From NCBI RefSeq assembly GCF_029892065.1, contig NZ_CP120373.1:3913001-3977000 (forward strand): a DNA stretch of 64,000 nt, read 5' to 3'. The notes beneath the pieces were generated by a model. The model did not search any database, had not been told where the DNA came from, and saw only the letters and a list, made by a program, of their open reading frames with translations. Origin of the DNA: Sinorhizobium garamanticum. Its GTDB lineage: Bacteria > Pseudomonadota > Alphaproteobacteria > Rhizobiales > Rhizobiaceae. This document shows, piece after piece, positions 35,497-45,519 of this stretch (position 1 is the stretch's first letter; each line of letters opens with the position of its first letter). Position numbers and translations under genes: made by a program.

Positions 35497-35874
35497 ATGT
35501 TCCATATCCTGCTCGTCGGCGCCGGTGGCGCGCTGGGCTCCGTGCTACGTTATCTCGTTGGCCTCTGGACGCTCCATCGGTTCGGTCCCGCCTTTCCCTG
35601 GGGCACCTTGTGCGTGAACGTCAGCGGCTCGTTCCTGATCGGTTTCCTGGCGGAGTTGATCATGCACAAGATGGGAGCATCTCCGGAAATGCGCGTGTTT
35701 CTGATCACGGGCGTGCTTGGCGGCTACACCACATTCTCCGCCTTCTCGCTGGACGCGATAACGCTGCTGGAGCACGGGCAGCCGGCGCTCGGCATCGCCT
35801 ATATTCTGGCAAGCGTCGTTCTTTCCATTCTTGCGGTCTTCACCGGACTGGCCCTGATGCGCGCAATGGTCTAA
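35497..35874 (+). CDS. fluC: Fluoride ion channel FluC (CrcB)
   Basis: A dual-topology inner-membrane fluoride exporter. The 125-aa protein has four helices and the signatures GAGGALGSVLRYL (with Arg19), the pore segment WGTLCVNVSGSFLIG (Asn41) and GGYTTFSAFSLD (75-86). ATG 35497 gives the usual start. No fluoride-riboswitch pattern is recognisable upstream. A RIME-like half repeat follows within 3 bp of the stop and separates it from the pseudouridine synthase gene. Confidence 0.95.
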   Translation: MFHILLVGAGGALGSVLRYLVGLWTLHRFGPAFPWGTLCVNVSGSFLIGFLAELIMHKMGASPEMRVFLITGVLGGYTTFSAFSLDAITLLEHGQPALGIAYILASVVLSILAVFTGLALMRAMV

Positions 35875-35876
35875 AG

Positions 35877-35935
35877 CCAGCAATTCAAAGTGCTGCAGCG
35901 TCCTTTGCGCGTCTGATAAGACGCGCGGCGCCGTA
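35877..35935 (+). repeat. RIME-like half repeat
   Basis: Only the second half is present: agcaattcaaagtgctgcagcg, then GCGCGTCTGATAAGACGCGC and ggcgccgtag. The first hairpin is missing. It fills the space between fluC and the pseudouridine synthase gene. Confidence 0.85.
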
Positions 35936-35955
35936 GAAGAACAGGATTTTTGCAG

Positions 35956-36948
35956 ATGGCAGGCATAGAACACAGGCAGGTGGACGGTGACGAGGCGGGA
36001 ATGCGCCTTGACCGCTGGTTCAAGGTGCATTTTCCCGGGCTCGGCTTCGGACCGCTGCAGAAGCTGCTGCGCTCCGGCCAGATCCGCGTGGATGGTGCCC
36101 GCGCGAAATCCGATACGCGCGTGCAGCCGGGCCAGACGATCCGCATTCCACCTCTGGGCGCCGATGCCAAGGACACCAAGACAGGCCCGATCGGCGGTCG
36201 GGACCTGCGCCATTCGCCTGATGGCGAACTGCTGTCGCGCATGGTGCTCCACGAAGACGCCAAAGTCATCGTGCTCAACAAGCCCGCCGGCATTGCCGTG
36301 CAGGGCGGCTCCGGCGTCAGCCGCCATATCGACAAGATGCTTGAAGCGTGGACGAGCCAGAAGGGCGAAAAGCCGCGATTGGTGCACCGTCTCGACCGCG
36401 ACACGTCGGGCGTCCTCGTCATCGCCCGTACGCGCGGCGCTGCACAACAGTTGACCGCCGCCTTCCGCGAACGTGACACCAAGAAGACCTATTGGGCCCT
36501 GGTCAAAGGCGTGCCGCGCAAACGCGAGGACCGTATCTCCACCTGGCTCGTCAAGGAGCAAACCCCGGACGGCGATCGCATGCGGATCGCCAAACACGGC
36601 GACGAGGGCGCCGACCATGCGATTTCCTATTACCGTATCGTCGAGCAGGCCGGGCAAAATTTGGCCTGGCTCGAGATGGAGCCCTATACCGGCCGCACGC
36701 ATCAACTCCGCGTCCACGCCGCCCACATCGGCCACCCGATCATCGGGGACCCGAAATACTTCGAGGCGGACATTAACTGGAACTTCCCCGGCGGCATCCA
36801 GAATCGGCTGCATTTGCACGCCCGGCATATCGACATTCCGCATCCGAACGGCGGGCGACTGAAGGTCACGGCCCCCCTGCCCCCCCACATGGTGCAGAGC
36901 TGGAACCTGCTCGGCTTCGACGAGAACGCCGCCGACGAGGAAGATTGA
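35956..36948 (+). CDS. RluC/RluD-type 23S rRNA pseudouridine synthase
   Basis: The enzyme isomerises specific uridines in RNA, in this subfamily usually in 23S rRNA. The 330-aa protein has an N-terminal S4 domain (about 15-65, MRLDRWFKVHFPGLGFGPLQKLL...GQIRVDG), the catalytic motif HRLDRDTSG (Asp147), and the family strings KTYWALVKG and GRTHQLRVHAAHIGHPIIGD. The target positions cannot be assigned. ATG 35956 has AGGA 9 bases upstream. The stop overlaps the HAD gene start (TGATG), and the HAD gene overlaps the ATP12 gene, forming a three-gene operon. Confidence 0.93.
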   Translation: MAGIEHRQVDGDEAGMRLDRWFKVHFPGLGFGPLQKLLRSGQIRVDGARAKSDTRVQPGQTIRIPPLGADAKDTKTGPIGGRDLRHSPDGELLSRMVLHEDAKVIVLNKPAGIAVQGGSGVSRHIDKMLEAWTSQKGEKPRLVHRLDRDTSGVLVIARTRGAAQQLTAAFRERDTKKTYWALVKGVPRKREDRISTWLVKEQTPDGDRMRIAKHGDEGADHAISYYRIVEQAGQNLAWLEMEPYTGRTHQLRVHAAHIGHPIIGDPKYFEADINWNFPGGIQNRLHLHARHIDIPHPNGGRLKVTAPLPPHMVQSWNLLGFDENAADEED

Positions 36949-37613
36949 TGAAACTCGTGCTTTTCGATTGCGACGGGACGCTGGTCGACAGCGTCGGGTT
37001 GATCCATGAAGTGATGGCCCGCACTTTCGAAGCCTTTGACCGTCCTCGCCCGACGACCGAAGCGACCAAGGCGATCATCGGTTTGACGCTTGACATCGCG
37101 ATCGCGCGCCTGTTGGGCCGTGAACATGTCGATGGCCATGCCGTCACAATGACGGCACATTACAAGGAGATCTTCGCTTCGGTGCGGGCTGAAGCGGGCT
37201 TTCAAGAGCAGCTGTTTCCCGGCATTGCCGAGATGTTGCAGACGCTCGCCGCACGCGATGAATTGCTGATCGGTGCCGTTACCGGAAAATCACGGCGGGG
37301 CCTCACACACATTTCGGCTACGCATGGCTTCGACAAGATCTTCTTCGTTTCCCGGACCGCCGACGACTGCCCCTCCAAACCGCACCCGGCTATGGTCATG
37401 GAATGCTATGCGGAGGCAGGCGTAGACGCGAAGGACACGATCGTCATCGGCGACGCCATCTACGATATGCAGATGGCGAAGGCGGCCGGTGCCGATGCTC
37501 TCGGAGTCGCGTGGGGTTACGCAAGCGTGCCGGATCTGATCAAAGCCGGCGCCGACCACATCGCCCGTACACCGGAAGACATAATCGAATGGATGGAGCG
37601 CAACCATGCCTGA
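36948..37613 (+). CDS. HAD family hydrolase (phosphoglycolate phosphatase-like)
   Basis: A cytoplasmic phosphatase of HAD subfamily IA. The 221-aa product has motif I DCDGTLVDS (Asp7 nucleophile, Asp9), a cap of helices (about 18-85), motif II in GAVTGKSRRG, motif III Lys in SKPHPAM and motif IV in IVIGDAIYDMQMAKAAG. The substrate is uncertain; the placement after a pseudouridine synthase is widely conserved in alphaproteobacteria. ATG 36948 overlaps the upstream stop by one base, and the stop is 8 bases past the ATP12 start. Confidence 0.92.
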   Translation: MKLVLFDCDGTLVDSVGLIHEVMARTFEAFDRPRPTTEATKAIIGLTLDIAIARLLGREHVDGHAVTMTAHYKEIFASVRAEAGFQEQLFPGIAEMLQTLAARDELLIGAVTGKSRRGLTHISATHGFDKIFFVSRTADDCPSKPHPAMVMECYAEAGVDAKDTIVIGDAIYDMQMAKAAGADALGVAWGYASVPDLIKAGADHIARTPEDIIEWMERNHA

Positions 37614-38391
37614 TATACGCGATGAGTTGAGCGGCGCCTTGAGCCATGAAGATCCGGTGCGGCGTGCACAAATCCAGATGCAAAAGCCGCTGGCAAAGCG
37701 CTTCTACAAGGAAGTGAGCATCGGTACCGCGGAAGACGGCGGTCAGACCGTGCTTCTTGACGGCCGCAGGGTGCGTACGCCGGCAAAACATCAGCTTGCG
37801 GTTCCGACCCGCAAACTTGCGGAGCTGTTGGCTGCCGAGTGGGATGCGCAGTCCGACGTCATTGATCCGGCGGCGATGCCGATCACACGCATCGTCAACA
37901 CCGCGATCGATGGCGTGGCGCTCGACCACCGCGCAGTGTTCGATGATATCCTGCGTTTTGCCGGCAGTGACCTCCTCTGCTATCGTGCCGACAGTCCCGA
38001 GGGGCTGGTCGCACGCCAGAACGATCTGTGGAACCCGATCCTCGACTGGGCTGCGCAATCGCTCGGCGCCCGCTTCATTCTGATCGAAGGCGTGATCCAC
38101 CAGGAGCAGCCTCGAGAGGCAATCTCGGCCTATGCCGAGGGCCTGCGCGCCTTCGCGACGCCGCTCGGACTTACTTGCTTGCACACGTTGACGACACTCA
38201 CTGGATCGGCGCTGCTTGCGCTCGCCTTCGCCATGGGGAGGCTGACAGTAGAGCAAGCCTGGGCTGCCGCTCATGTCGATGAGGACTGGCAGATCGAGCA
38301 TTGGGGAACCGATGAGGAAGCCTTCCGGCGCCGCGAAAACCGGTGGCAGGAAATGCAGGCGGCCGCAGCGGCGCTCGACGCCCTGAGATAG
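37606..38391 (+). CDS. ATP12 family chaperone (F1-ATPase assembly)
   Basis: ATP12 is a chaperone for the F1-ATPase alpha subunit in mitochondria, and alphaproteobacteria keep a homologue. The 261-aa protein shows KRFYKEVSI, VLLDGRRVRTPAKHQLAVPTRKLAELLAAEWDAQ, MPITRIVNTAIDG, and DDILRFAGSDLLCYRADSPEGLVARQNDLWNPIL. It has no signal peptide. It overlaps the HAD gene by 8 bases, the end of an operon with the pseudouridine synthase. No atp genes are in the window. Confidence 0.93.
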   Translation: MPDIRDELSGALSHEDPVRRAQIQMQKPLAKRFYKEVSIGTAEDGGQTVLLDGRRVRTPAKHQLAVPTRKLAELLAAEWDAQSDVIDPAAMPITRIVNTAIDGVALDHRAVFDDILRFAGSDLLCYRADSPEGLVARQNDLWNPILDWAAQSLGARFILIEGVIHQEQPREAISAYAEGLRAFATPLGLTCLHTLTTLTGSALLALAFAMGRLTVEQAWAAAHVDEDWQIEHWGTDEEAFRRRENRWQEMQAAAAALDALR

Positions 38392-38405
38392 CGTCGAGAA
38401 TGAAT

Positions 38406-38428
38406 TTGCCTGCCGCTGCGGCAGGCAA
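38406..38428. terminator. Terminator-like hairpin between convergent genes
   Basis: TTGCCTGCCG and CGGCAGGCAA form a perfect 10-bp stem with a 3-base loop between the convergent ATP12 and sugE genes. No long T-run is next to it, so termination efficiency is uncertain. Confidence 0.55.
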
Positions 38429-38438
38429 TCACGCAAAG

Positions 38439-38753
38439 CTAGGCGAAAAGCTTTAGACCGGCGATGCCGGCGACGATCAAGCCGATGCAGCCGAGGCGAA
38501 TGAGTGTCGCTGGCTCGGCAAAAAGGAATATGCCCAGCACGACCGTGCCGACAGTGCCGATGCCAGTCCATACGGCATAGGCCGTGCCGAGAGGCAGCGA
38601 ACGGACCGCAATACCAAGAAGTACTATGCTGACGATCATCGATCCGACCGTTAGCACAGTCGGGGTGAAGCGCGTAAAACCGTCCGTATATTTGAGACCG
38701 ATCGCCCAGCCGATTTCGAGAAGGCCGGCAAGCAGAAGGGTAATCCAGGCCAT
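38439..38753 (-). CDS. sugE: SMR family guanidinium exporter (SugE/Gdx)
   Basis: A four-helix inner-membrane exporter of the small multidrug resistance family, Gdx/SugE branch, which exports guanidinium in exchange for protons. The 104-aa protein has the key Glu13 in [18 protein letters not shown], the SugE-type string [20 protein letters not shown], and helix 4 [16 protein letters not shown]. The branch assignment rests on close match to SugE strings and is strongly supported by a guanidine-II riboswitch upstream. An AGGAG site lies 7-11 bases before the ATG. Confidence 0.93.
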   Translation of the reverse strand: MAWITLLLAGLLEIGWAIGLKYTDGFTRFTPTVLTVGSMIVSIVLLGIAVRSLPLGTAYAVWTGIGTVGTVVLGIFLFAEPATLIRLGCIGLIVAGIAGLKLFA

Positions 38754-38772
38754 TTCAAACTCCTATTCTGGA

Positions 38773-38832
38773 GCGAGGCCGTCCCCGCGGATGTTCGGGA
38801 CCACAAAAATCGAACCCGTGCAGCCGTCTGCA
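38773..38832 (-). promoter_or_regulatory. Guanidine-II riboswitch (mini-ykkC)
   Basis: Read on the minus strand, two hairpins each carry an ACGG tetraloop: TGCAG-ACGG-CTGCA (38832-38819) and GCGGGG-ACGG-CCTCGC (38788-38773, one G-T pair), 30 bases apart. Two stems capped by ACGR loops are the defining feature of the mini-ykkC motif, a guanidine sensor that turns on Gdx/SugE exporters. The second stem ends 9 bases before the AGGAG ribosome-binding site, consistent with control of translation initiation. Confidence 0.85.
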
Positions 38833-38909
38833 ATGTGCACTCCTATGCCACGGGAGGGTGCCGACAGCAAGGTGCCGTCCGGCAAGCCTGCCCTGCACCG
38901 GAGGCAGAT

Positions 38910-40220
38910 CTAAGAGTTTCGCTCGCGCCGAAGTTTCGCCCACCATTCGAGCCGCTTGCGAAGCTCGCGTTCGAAGCCGCGCTCAGGCGGATCATAAAAC
39001 GTCTTGCGACCCATCTTCTCCGGAAAATAATCCTGGCCCGAAAACGCATCCGGCTCGTCGTGATCGTAATGATATCCCTCGCCGTAACCCTCGCCCTTCA
39101 TGAGCTTCGTCGGAGCGTTCAGAATATGTTTCGGTGGCAGCAGCGAGCCGTTTTCCTTCGCCGCGCGCATCGCCGACTTGTAGGCCATGTAGACCGCATT
39201 CGACTTCGGCGCCGTCGCGACATAGACACAGGCCTCGGCCAGCGCAAGCTCGCCTTCCGGCGAGCCGAGATAGTCATAGGCATCCTTGGCGGCGTTGCAG
39301 ATAACCAGTGCCTGAGGATCGGCAAGACCGATGTCTTCGACGGCCATGCGGACCAGCCGCCTGCCGATATAAAGCGGGTCTTCACCGGCATCGAACATGC
39401 GGCAGAGATAATAGAGCGCGGCATCCGGATCCGAACCGCGAACGGACTTGTGGAGCGCCGAGATCAGATTGTAGTGCCCATCCTGCCCCTTGTCGTAGAC
39501 GGGGGCGCGGCGCTGGACGACGTTCTGCAGGGCTGTGGCATCGAAGATTTCATCCCGACGCGCCGCGCGCCAGACCTCTTCGGCAAGCGTCAGCACGGCG
39601 CGCCCGTCGCCGTCCGCCATGCGCAGCAGACTGGCGCGGGCATCCTCGTCGAGCGGCAGAGACTTGCTCTCCGCCTGCTCGGCGCGTCGCAGCAGCTCCT
39701 CCAGGCTCGCCTCGTCAAGCGGCTTGAAGGTCAAGACACGCGCTCGTGACAGGAGCGCGGCATTGAGCTCGAAAGACGGATTCTCCGTCGTCGCGCCGAC
39801 GAGAATCACCGTTCCGTCTTCCATGACCGGCAGGAAGCTATCCTGCTGGGCGCGATTGAAGCGATGGATCTCGTCTACGAACAGCAGAGTCTGGCGGCCC
39901 GACATCCGCCTGGCACGCGCAGAATCGAACACTTTCTTGAGGTCCGCGACGCCGGAGAAGATCGCCGAGATCTGCTCGAAGGCAAGGCCGGCCTCTCCGG
40001 AGAGCAGGCGGGCTACCGTTGTCTTGCCTGTCCCTGGCGGCCCCCAGAAAATCATCGATCCAAGTGAGCCCGACGCGATCATGCGGGTAAGAGCACCATC
40101 TTCGCCGGTCAAATGCTCCTGCCCCGTGACTTCGGCAAGCGTGCGCGGCCGGAGCCTGTCGGCGAGTGGCCTCGCCGATGCCATTTCCGGTGGTTCGATG
40201 GGGGAAAACAGATCGCTCAT
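38910..40220 (-). CDS. rarA: Replication-associated recombination protein RarA (MgsA)
   Basis: An AAA+ ATPase that acts at stalled replication forks. The 436-aa protein has an N-terminal SDLFSPIEPP-type DNA polymerase/SSB-contact segment, PLADRLRPRTLAEVTGQEHL, Walker A GPPGTGKTT, Walker B LLFVDEIHRFNRAQQD, the sensor GATTENPSFELNAALLSR, and the C-terminal MgsA domain with DPDAALYYLCRMFDAGEDPLYIGRRLVRMAVEDIGLADP divided over its helices. ATG 40220 overlaps the degP stop by 4 bases (ATGA); the frame open to 40271 has no family match. Confidence 0.95.
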   Translation of the reverse strand: MSDLFSPIEPPEMASARPLADRLRPRTLAEVTGQEHLTGEDGALTRMIASGSLGSMIFWGPPGTGKTTVARLLSGEAGLAFEQISAIFSGVADLKKVFDSARARRMSGRQTLLFVDEIHRFNRAQQDSFLPVMEDGTVILVGATTENPSFELNAALLSRARVLTFKPLDEASLEELLRRAEQAESKSLPLDEDARASLLRMADGDGRAVLTLAEEVWRAARRDEIFDATALQNVVQRRAPVYDKGQDGHYNLISALHKSVRGSDPDAALYYLCRMFDAGEDPLYIGRRLVRMAVEDIGLADPQALVICNAAKDAYDYLGSPEGELALAEACVYVATAPKSNAVYMAYKSAMRAAKENGSLLPPKHILNAPTKLMKGEGYGEGYHYDHDEPDAFSGQDYFPEKMGRKTFYDPPERGFERELRKRLEWWAKLRRERNS

Positions 40221-41614
40221 TTGAAGAACTGTCTGATGATCTGGCCGTCGCGCTCGATCTCGACTCGCCACAACGATGCGTCCTCGGCCGTGACGCTTTC
40301 GAGCGTCTTCGACGTATCGATCTCTGTGCCGTTGACCGACCGGACAATGTCCTTCGGCTCGAGGCCGATGCGGGCTGCCGGCGAGCCTCGGTTGATCTCA
40401 GTCACGACGACACCGCGCAGCGACGTCGGCATGCGCAACTCCTCGGCCAGCCGCGGCGAAAGATTTGCCACGACCGCGCCGGCGAAGGGATTGCGCCCTT
40501 CGATCAGACGCTCGTCGCGCGGCGAAGTCTCCGGTGCCCGCTCTAGCTTGAGGACGACGTCGCGCGTCTCTCCATTTTCGGAGATCGTCACACGGGCTTC
40601 ATGACCGATGCCGACGGTCGTCAGACGATAGCCGAGCGCGTCCGGGTGTTCGACGGCAATGCCGTTGACTGCGGTAACCACCTGCCCCGGCTTGATGCCG
40701 GCGGCCGCAGCCGGGCCGTCAGCAGCGACGGCTGTCACCAATGCGCCACGCGCGCGGTCAAGGCCGAGCGCCTCGGCTACCTCGGACGTGACCGGTTCAA
40801 AGGTGGCGCCGATGAAGGGACGGATGAACGAGCCGCCGCCGCCCTCGGCGGAGGCGACGAAGACCTTGACCAGATTGGCGGGAATCGCGAAGCCAACGCC
40901 GTTGGAACCGCCACCCCTCGAAAAGATTGCCGTATTGATTCCGATCAGCTGCCCCTTCATGTCGATCAGGCCGCCGCCGGAATTGCCGGGATTGATGGCG
41001 GCGTCTGTCTGGATGAAGAAGCCGAAGTCGCCCGACCTAATCTGGTTGCGGGCGAGCGCCGATACGATGCCGCTCGTCACGGTTTGGCCGACGCCGAAGG
41101 GGTTGCCCATCGCCAGCACCAGATCACCCACCTCGACAGCATCGGAATCGCCGATCGGAATGATGTCGAACGGCCCCTCCGACTGGATCTTCAGCACGGC
41201 AAGGTCCACGCGGTCATCCTTGAGCACGATCTTGCAGGGGTACTCGCGTCCGTCGGCAAGCGCGACCTTGATGTCGTCGGCTCCCTCGATAACGTGGTTG
41301 TTCGTGACCACCACGCCGTTCCGGCCGACGATCACGCCCGACCCGAGCGACGACTGTTTTTCGGTTCTGTTCGGCATGCGTTGGCCGAAGAACTCTTCGA
41401 AAAAGGGATCCCCGGCAAAAATCGACCGCCGTTCGACCATCCGCTCGGCATAGACGTTCACCACGGCATTCGCCGTCTGCTTGACCAGAGGCGCAAAGGA
41501 AAGCTGCATCTCGGCGCGCGATTCGGGCACGACCCTAGCGTTCTGCGCCGTCGCCGGGGCGGACATTGCAATCGCAAGGACAAGTGTCACCAGTGCTCGA
41601 CGGCCAAAGATCAT
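40217..41614 (-). CDS. DegP/HtrA-type serine protease (Do family)
   Basis: A periplasmic serine protease/chaperone. The 465-aa product has a signal peptide (about 1-23, ending PATAQ), then the trypsin-like domain with His107 in TNNHVIEG, Asp137 in DRVDLAVLKI and Ser212 in INPGNSGGGLID, and two PDZ domains (about 265-360 and 375-455). It is followed by rarA with a 4-base overlap, so stress-protease and replication-repair genes share a transcript. The gene is best called degP-like, because rhizobia carry several paralogues. Confidence 0.94.
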   Translation of the reverse strand: MIFGRRALVTLVLAIAMSAPATAQNARVVPESRAEMQLSFAPLVKQTANAVVNVYAERMVERRSIFAGDPFFEEFFGQRMPNRTEKQSSLGSGVIVGRNGVVVTNNHVIEGADDIKVALADGREYPCKIVLKDDRVDLAVLKIQSEGPFDIIPIGDSDAVEVGDLVLAMGNPFGVGQTVTSGIVSALARNQIRSGDFGFFIQTDAAINPGNSGGGLIDMKGQLIGINTAIFSRGGGSNGVGFAIPANLVKVFVASAEGGGGSFIRPFIGATFEPVTSEVAEALGLDRARGALVTAVAADGPAAAAGIKPGQVVTAVNGIAVEHPDALGYRLTTVGIGHEARVTISENGETRDVVLKLERAPETSPRDERLIEGRNPFAGAVVANLSPRLAEELRMPTSLRGVVVTEINRGSPAARIGLEPKDIVRSVNGTEIDTSKTLESVTAEDASLWRVEIERDGQIIRQFFK

Positions 41615-41798
41615 GTAGCATTTCTCCCTTTCGTTGCCGTTACGATCAGATAGGATTTCGCAAGAAAAAAGGCAAACGGCTGAACGGACTAACGCTCACG
41701 GACGACACACGAAAACGTGGTTTCCGGCACCTTTTCCAGTGATTGAAACTTTGCTCATCTGATCGCTTGTAACCGCCGATCTTTACCGAGGAAGTTCC

Positions 41799-42740
<942 letters not shown>

Positions 42741-42742
42741 CG

Positions 42743-43399
42743 ATGGCCGCCCTCCCCACCCTGCCGAAACGCTTTCATGGCCCTTCTGTCTGGGTGCTCT
42801 ATGCGCTCGGTCTCTGCCCGGCAATATCGGCCTTCTATCTTGGCGCAACCGGACAACTGCCGGGCAACGCCGTCAAAGAGTTCGAGCACCTGCTTGGCCT
42901 TTGGGCGCTGCGCTTCCTCGTCGCGACGCTGACGATCACGCCGATCCGCGATCTTTTCGGGATAAACTGGCTGAGATACCGCCGCGCCCTCGGCCTGCTC
43001 GCCTTCTACTACGTGCTGATGCACTTCCTGGCCTATATGGTGCTGGACCAGACGCTACGCATCCAGCCGATCATCGCCGACATCGCCCGCCGCCCCTTCA
43101 TAACCATCGGCATGGCCGCGCTCGCAATGCTGGTTCCGCTCGCGATCACATCGAACAATTGGTCGATCCGCCGGCTCGGACAGCGATGGAACAAACTTCA
43201 TCGGCTGGTCTATGTGATCGCGGCCGCCGGTGCTCTTCATTTCGCCATGGCAGTGAAGGTCGTGGGGCCGGAACAGATGCTTTATCTCGGCCTGGTCACC
43301 CTGCTCCTTGGCTGGCGAGTTGTCCGAACGCACTTCCTTCGCTGGAGGCGCCAGCAGGTAATTTCAGGACGTCCCGCAACGGAAAAAGCGGCCGGGTGA
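42743..43399 (+). CDS. msrQ: Protein-methionine-sulfoxide reductase heme-binding subunit MsrQ
   Basis: MsrQ (formerly YedZ) is a heme b inner-membrane protein that passes electrons from the respiratory chain to MsrP. The 218-aa product has about six helices, with heme-ligand histidines in FEHLLGLWALRF, YYVLMHFLAYMV and NKLHRLVYVIAAAGALHFAM. ATG 42743 lies 2 bp after the msrP stop; the longer frame upstream is antisense-like shadow within msrP. A terminator overlaps the stop codon. Confidence 0.95.
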   Translation: MAALPTLPKRFHGPSVWVLYALGLCPAISAFYLGATGQLPGNAVKEFEHLLGLWALRFLVATLTITPIRDLFGINWLRYRRALGLLAFYYVLMHFLAYMVLDQTLRIQPIIADIARRPFITIGMAALAMLVPLAITSNNWSIRRLGQRWNKLHRLVYVIAAAGALHFAMAVKVVGPEQMLYLGLVTLLLGWRVVRTHFLRWRRQQVISGRPATEKAAG

Positions 43400-43422
43400 C
43401 GATCACCCGGCCGCTCCAATTT
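43388..43422 (+). terminator. Terminator of msrPQ
   Basis: GCGGCCGGGTGA (43388-43399) pairs perfectly with TCACCCGGCCGC (43403-43414), a 12-bp stem with a 3-base loop, followed by tccaatttct. The left arm overlaps the msrQ stop codon. Confidence 0.75.
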
Positions 43423-43433
43423 CTTGATCGCTT

Positions 43434-43536
43434 CTGCGTGTCTCCTTAAATCGACCTCGATTTAAGGAGAAAGACACGCAGCATCCAAAGTGCTACAGCG
43501 ACCCTTGCGCGTCCGATTGGACGCGCGGCGCTGTAG
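43434..43536 (+). repeat. RIME-like intergenic repeat
   Basis: A complete copy: ctgcgtgtctccttaaatcg / cgatttaaggagaaagacacgcag form the first hairpin, then aaagtgctacagcg, GCGCGTC-cgattg-GACGCGC and ggcgctgtag. Paired changes in the arms keep the hairpin. It ends 9 bp from the rplQ stop and may mark the end of the alpha operon. Confidence 0.88.
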
Positions 43537-43545
43537 TTTCGGCGA

Positions 43546-43971
43546 TCAGGCTGCTTCAACTGCTTCAGCTTCGGCTGCAGCGCGAGCGCGGTCCTTCGCA
43601 CCCTTGGCATCGACATCGCGGTCAACGAACTCGATGACAGCGAGAGCGGCGTTGTCGCCGTGACGGAAGCCTGCCTTCATGATGCGCAGGTAGCCGCCGT
43701 TGCGGGTGGCATAACGCGATGCGATCGTATCGAACAGCTTCGAAACGACGGCGGCGTCGCGGATCTGCGAGATCGCCTGACGGCGGGCATGCAGGTCGCC
43801 GCGCTTACCGAGCGTGACAAGCTTTTCGACGATCGGACGAATTTCCTTTGCCTTCGGCAGGGTCGTCACGATCTGTTCGTGTTCGATCAGCGAAGCTGCC
43901 ATGTTGGCAAACATCGCCTTGCGGTGGCTGGCGGTTCTATTCAGCTTGCGGCCGGCTTTACCGTGGCGCAT
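43546..43971 (-). CDS. rplQ: 50S ribosomal protein L17
   Basis: The 141-aa L17 has [34 protein letters not shown] split over its conserved N-terminus, [25 protein letters not shown], and an acidic-alanine C-terminal tail ([12 protein letters not shown]) typical of alphaproteobacteria. It lies near the end of the peptide tunnel. It is the last gene of the alpha operon, 44 bp after rpoA, with GGAG before the ATG. Confidence 0.98.
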   Translation of the reverse strand: MRHGKAGRKLNRTASHRKAMFANMAASLIEHEQIVTTLPKAKEIRPIVEKLVTLGKRGDLHARRQAISQIRDAAVVSKLFDTIASRYATRNGGYLRIMKAGFRHGDNAALAVIEFVDRDVDAKGAKDRARAAAEAEAVEAA

Positions 43972-44015
43972 GGCTATTCTCCTTCACTTGCAGGCATCCG
44001 CCCGCAGTCTAATGG

Positions 44016-45026
44016 TTAGTATTGGTCTTCGTAACGCTTGGCGAGATCTTCGATGTTCTCAGGCGGCCAGGACGGCACTTCCATGCCGAGGTGCAAGCCC
44101 ATGGAAGCGAGAACTTCCTTGATTTCGTTGAGCGACTTGCGACCAAAATTCGGCGTGCGGAGCATTTCTGCTTCGGTCTTCTGAATGAGGTCGCCGATAT
44201 AGACGATGTTGTCGTTCTTCAGGCAGTTGGCCGAACGGACGGAAAGCTCCAGTTCGTCGACCTTCTTGAGAAGCGCCGGGTTGAAGGCGAGTTCGGTGAC
44301 TGCCTCTTCCTCTGCTTCCTTGTGCGGCTCTTCGAAGTTGACGAAGACCGAGAGCTGGTCCTGAAGAATGCGGGCCGCAAACGCGATCGCATCTTCACCG
44401 GTAACCGAGCCATCGGTTTCGATGGACATCGTCAGCTTGTCGTAGTCGAGAACCTGGCCTTCACGGGTGTTTTCCACCTTGTAAGAGACCTTCTTGACTG
44501 GCGAGTACAGGCTGTCGACCGGAATGAGGCCAATCGGCGCATCTTCCGAGCGATTGCGGTCAGCCGGCACGTAACCCTTGCCGTTGTTGACGGTGAACTC
44601 CATGCGGATCTCGGCGCCCTCGTCGAGCGTGCAGATCACATGGTTCGGGTTGAGGATTTCGATATCGCCAACCGTCTGGATGTCACCGGCCGTTACAACG
44701 CCCGGGCCCTGCTTGCGCACGACCATGCGCTTTGCGTCGTCGCCATCCATCTTGATGGCGATTTCCTTGATGTTGAGCACGATGTCGGTCACGTCTTCCC
44801 GGACACCCGGGATAGAGGAGAACTCGTGCAGCACGCCGTCGATCTGCACTGCGGTGACGGCAGCACCGCGCAGCGACGACAAAAGCACGCGGCGAAGCGC
44901 GTTGCCAAGCGTCAGACCAAAGCCGCGTTCAAGCGGTTCCGCGACCAGCGTTGCCCTGGTGCGGCCGGAGGAGGCGAACTCCACCTTGTTCGGCTTGATC
45001 AATTCCTGCCAATTTTTCTGGATCAT
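44016..45026 (-). CDS. rpoA: DNA-directed RNA polymerase subunit alpha
   Basis: The 336-aa alpha subunit initiates polymerase assembly and contacts activators and UP elements. The N-terminal domain (1-235) has [24 protein letters not shown] and [18 protein letters not shown]; the C-terminal domain (about 255-330) has [48 protein letters not shown] spread along its helices. ATG 45026 ([14 protein letters not shown]) is the standard alphaproteobacterial start; the extra upstream codons are not conserved. It follows rpsK after 103 bp. Confidence 0.98.
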   Translation of the reverse strand: MIQKNWQELIKPNKVEFASSGRTRATLVAEPLERGFGLTLGNALRRVLLSSLRGAAVTAVQIDGVLHEFSSIPGVREDVTDIVLNIKEIAIKMDGDDAKRMVVRKQGPGVVTAGDIQTVGDIEILNPNHVICTLDEGAEIRMEFTVNNGKGYVPADRNRSEDAPIGLIPVDSLYSPVKKVSYKVENTREGQVLDYDKLTMSIETDGSVTGEDAIAFAARILQDQLSVFVNFEEPHKEAEEEAVTELAFNPALLKKVDELELSVRSANCLKNDNIVYIGDLIQKTEAEMLRTPNFGRKSLNEIKEVLASMGLHLGMEVPSWPPENIEDLAKRYEDQY

Positions 45027-45129
45027 GTTTTCTGCCTTCCGTTCGTTGCCACCATCCAATCGTGACAACCGAGCCCCGAAGACCGGGAGAGCGCCTGAAC
45101 GCTCTCGCCGGGATGTTGTGTGCATATGA

Positions 45130-45519
45130 TCAGACGCGGCGCTTCTTGCGCGGGCGGCAGCCGTTGTGCGGGATCGGGGTCACATCGCGGATCGAGGTGA
45201 TCATGAAGCCCGCAGCCTGCAGCGCGCGAAGTGCGGATTCACGACCCGAACCCGGACCGCAAACTTCCACTTCCAGCGACTTCATGCCGTGTTCCTGAGC
45301 CTTCTTGGCGCAGTCTTCAGCGGCGATCTGAGCGGCAAACGGGGTCGACTTACGCGAACCCTTGAAACCCTTTGCACCGGCGGACGACCAGGCAATTGCA
45401 TTGCCCTGCGCGTCGGTGATGGTGATCATCGTGTTGTTGAACGACGAATTGACGTGTGCGACGCCAGACGTGATGTTCTTGCGCTCGCGGCGGCGAACGC
45501 GGGTGGCTTCCTTGGCCAT
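45130..45519 (-). CDS. rpsK: 30S ribosomal protein S11
   Basis: The 129-aa S11 shows [46 protein letters not shown] in its core and [20 protein letters not shown] at the C-terminus. It sits on the platform of the small subunit near the Shine-Dalgarno helix. It lies about 230 bp after rpsM, an unusually long spacing for this operon, and that spacer includes a terminator-like hairpin. Confidence 0.98.
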
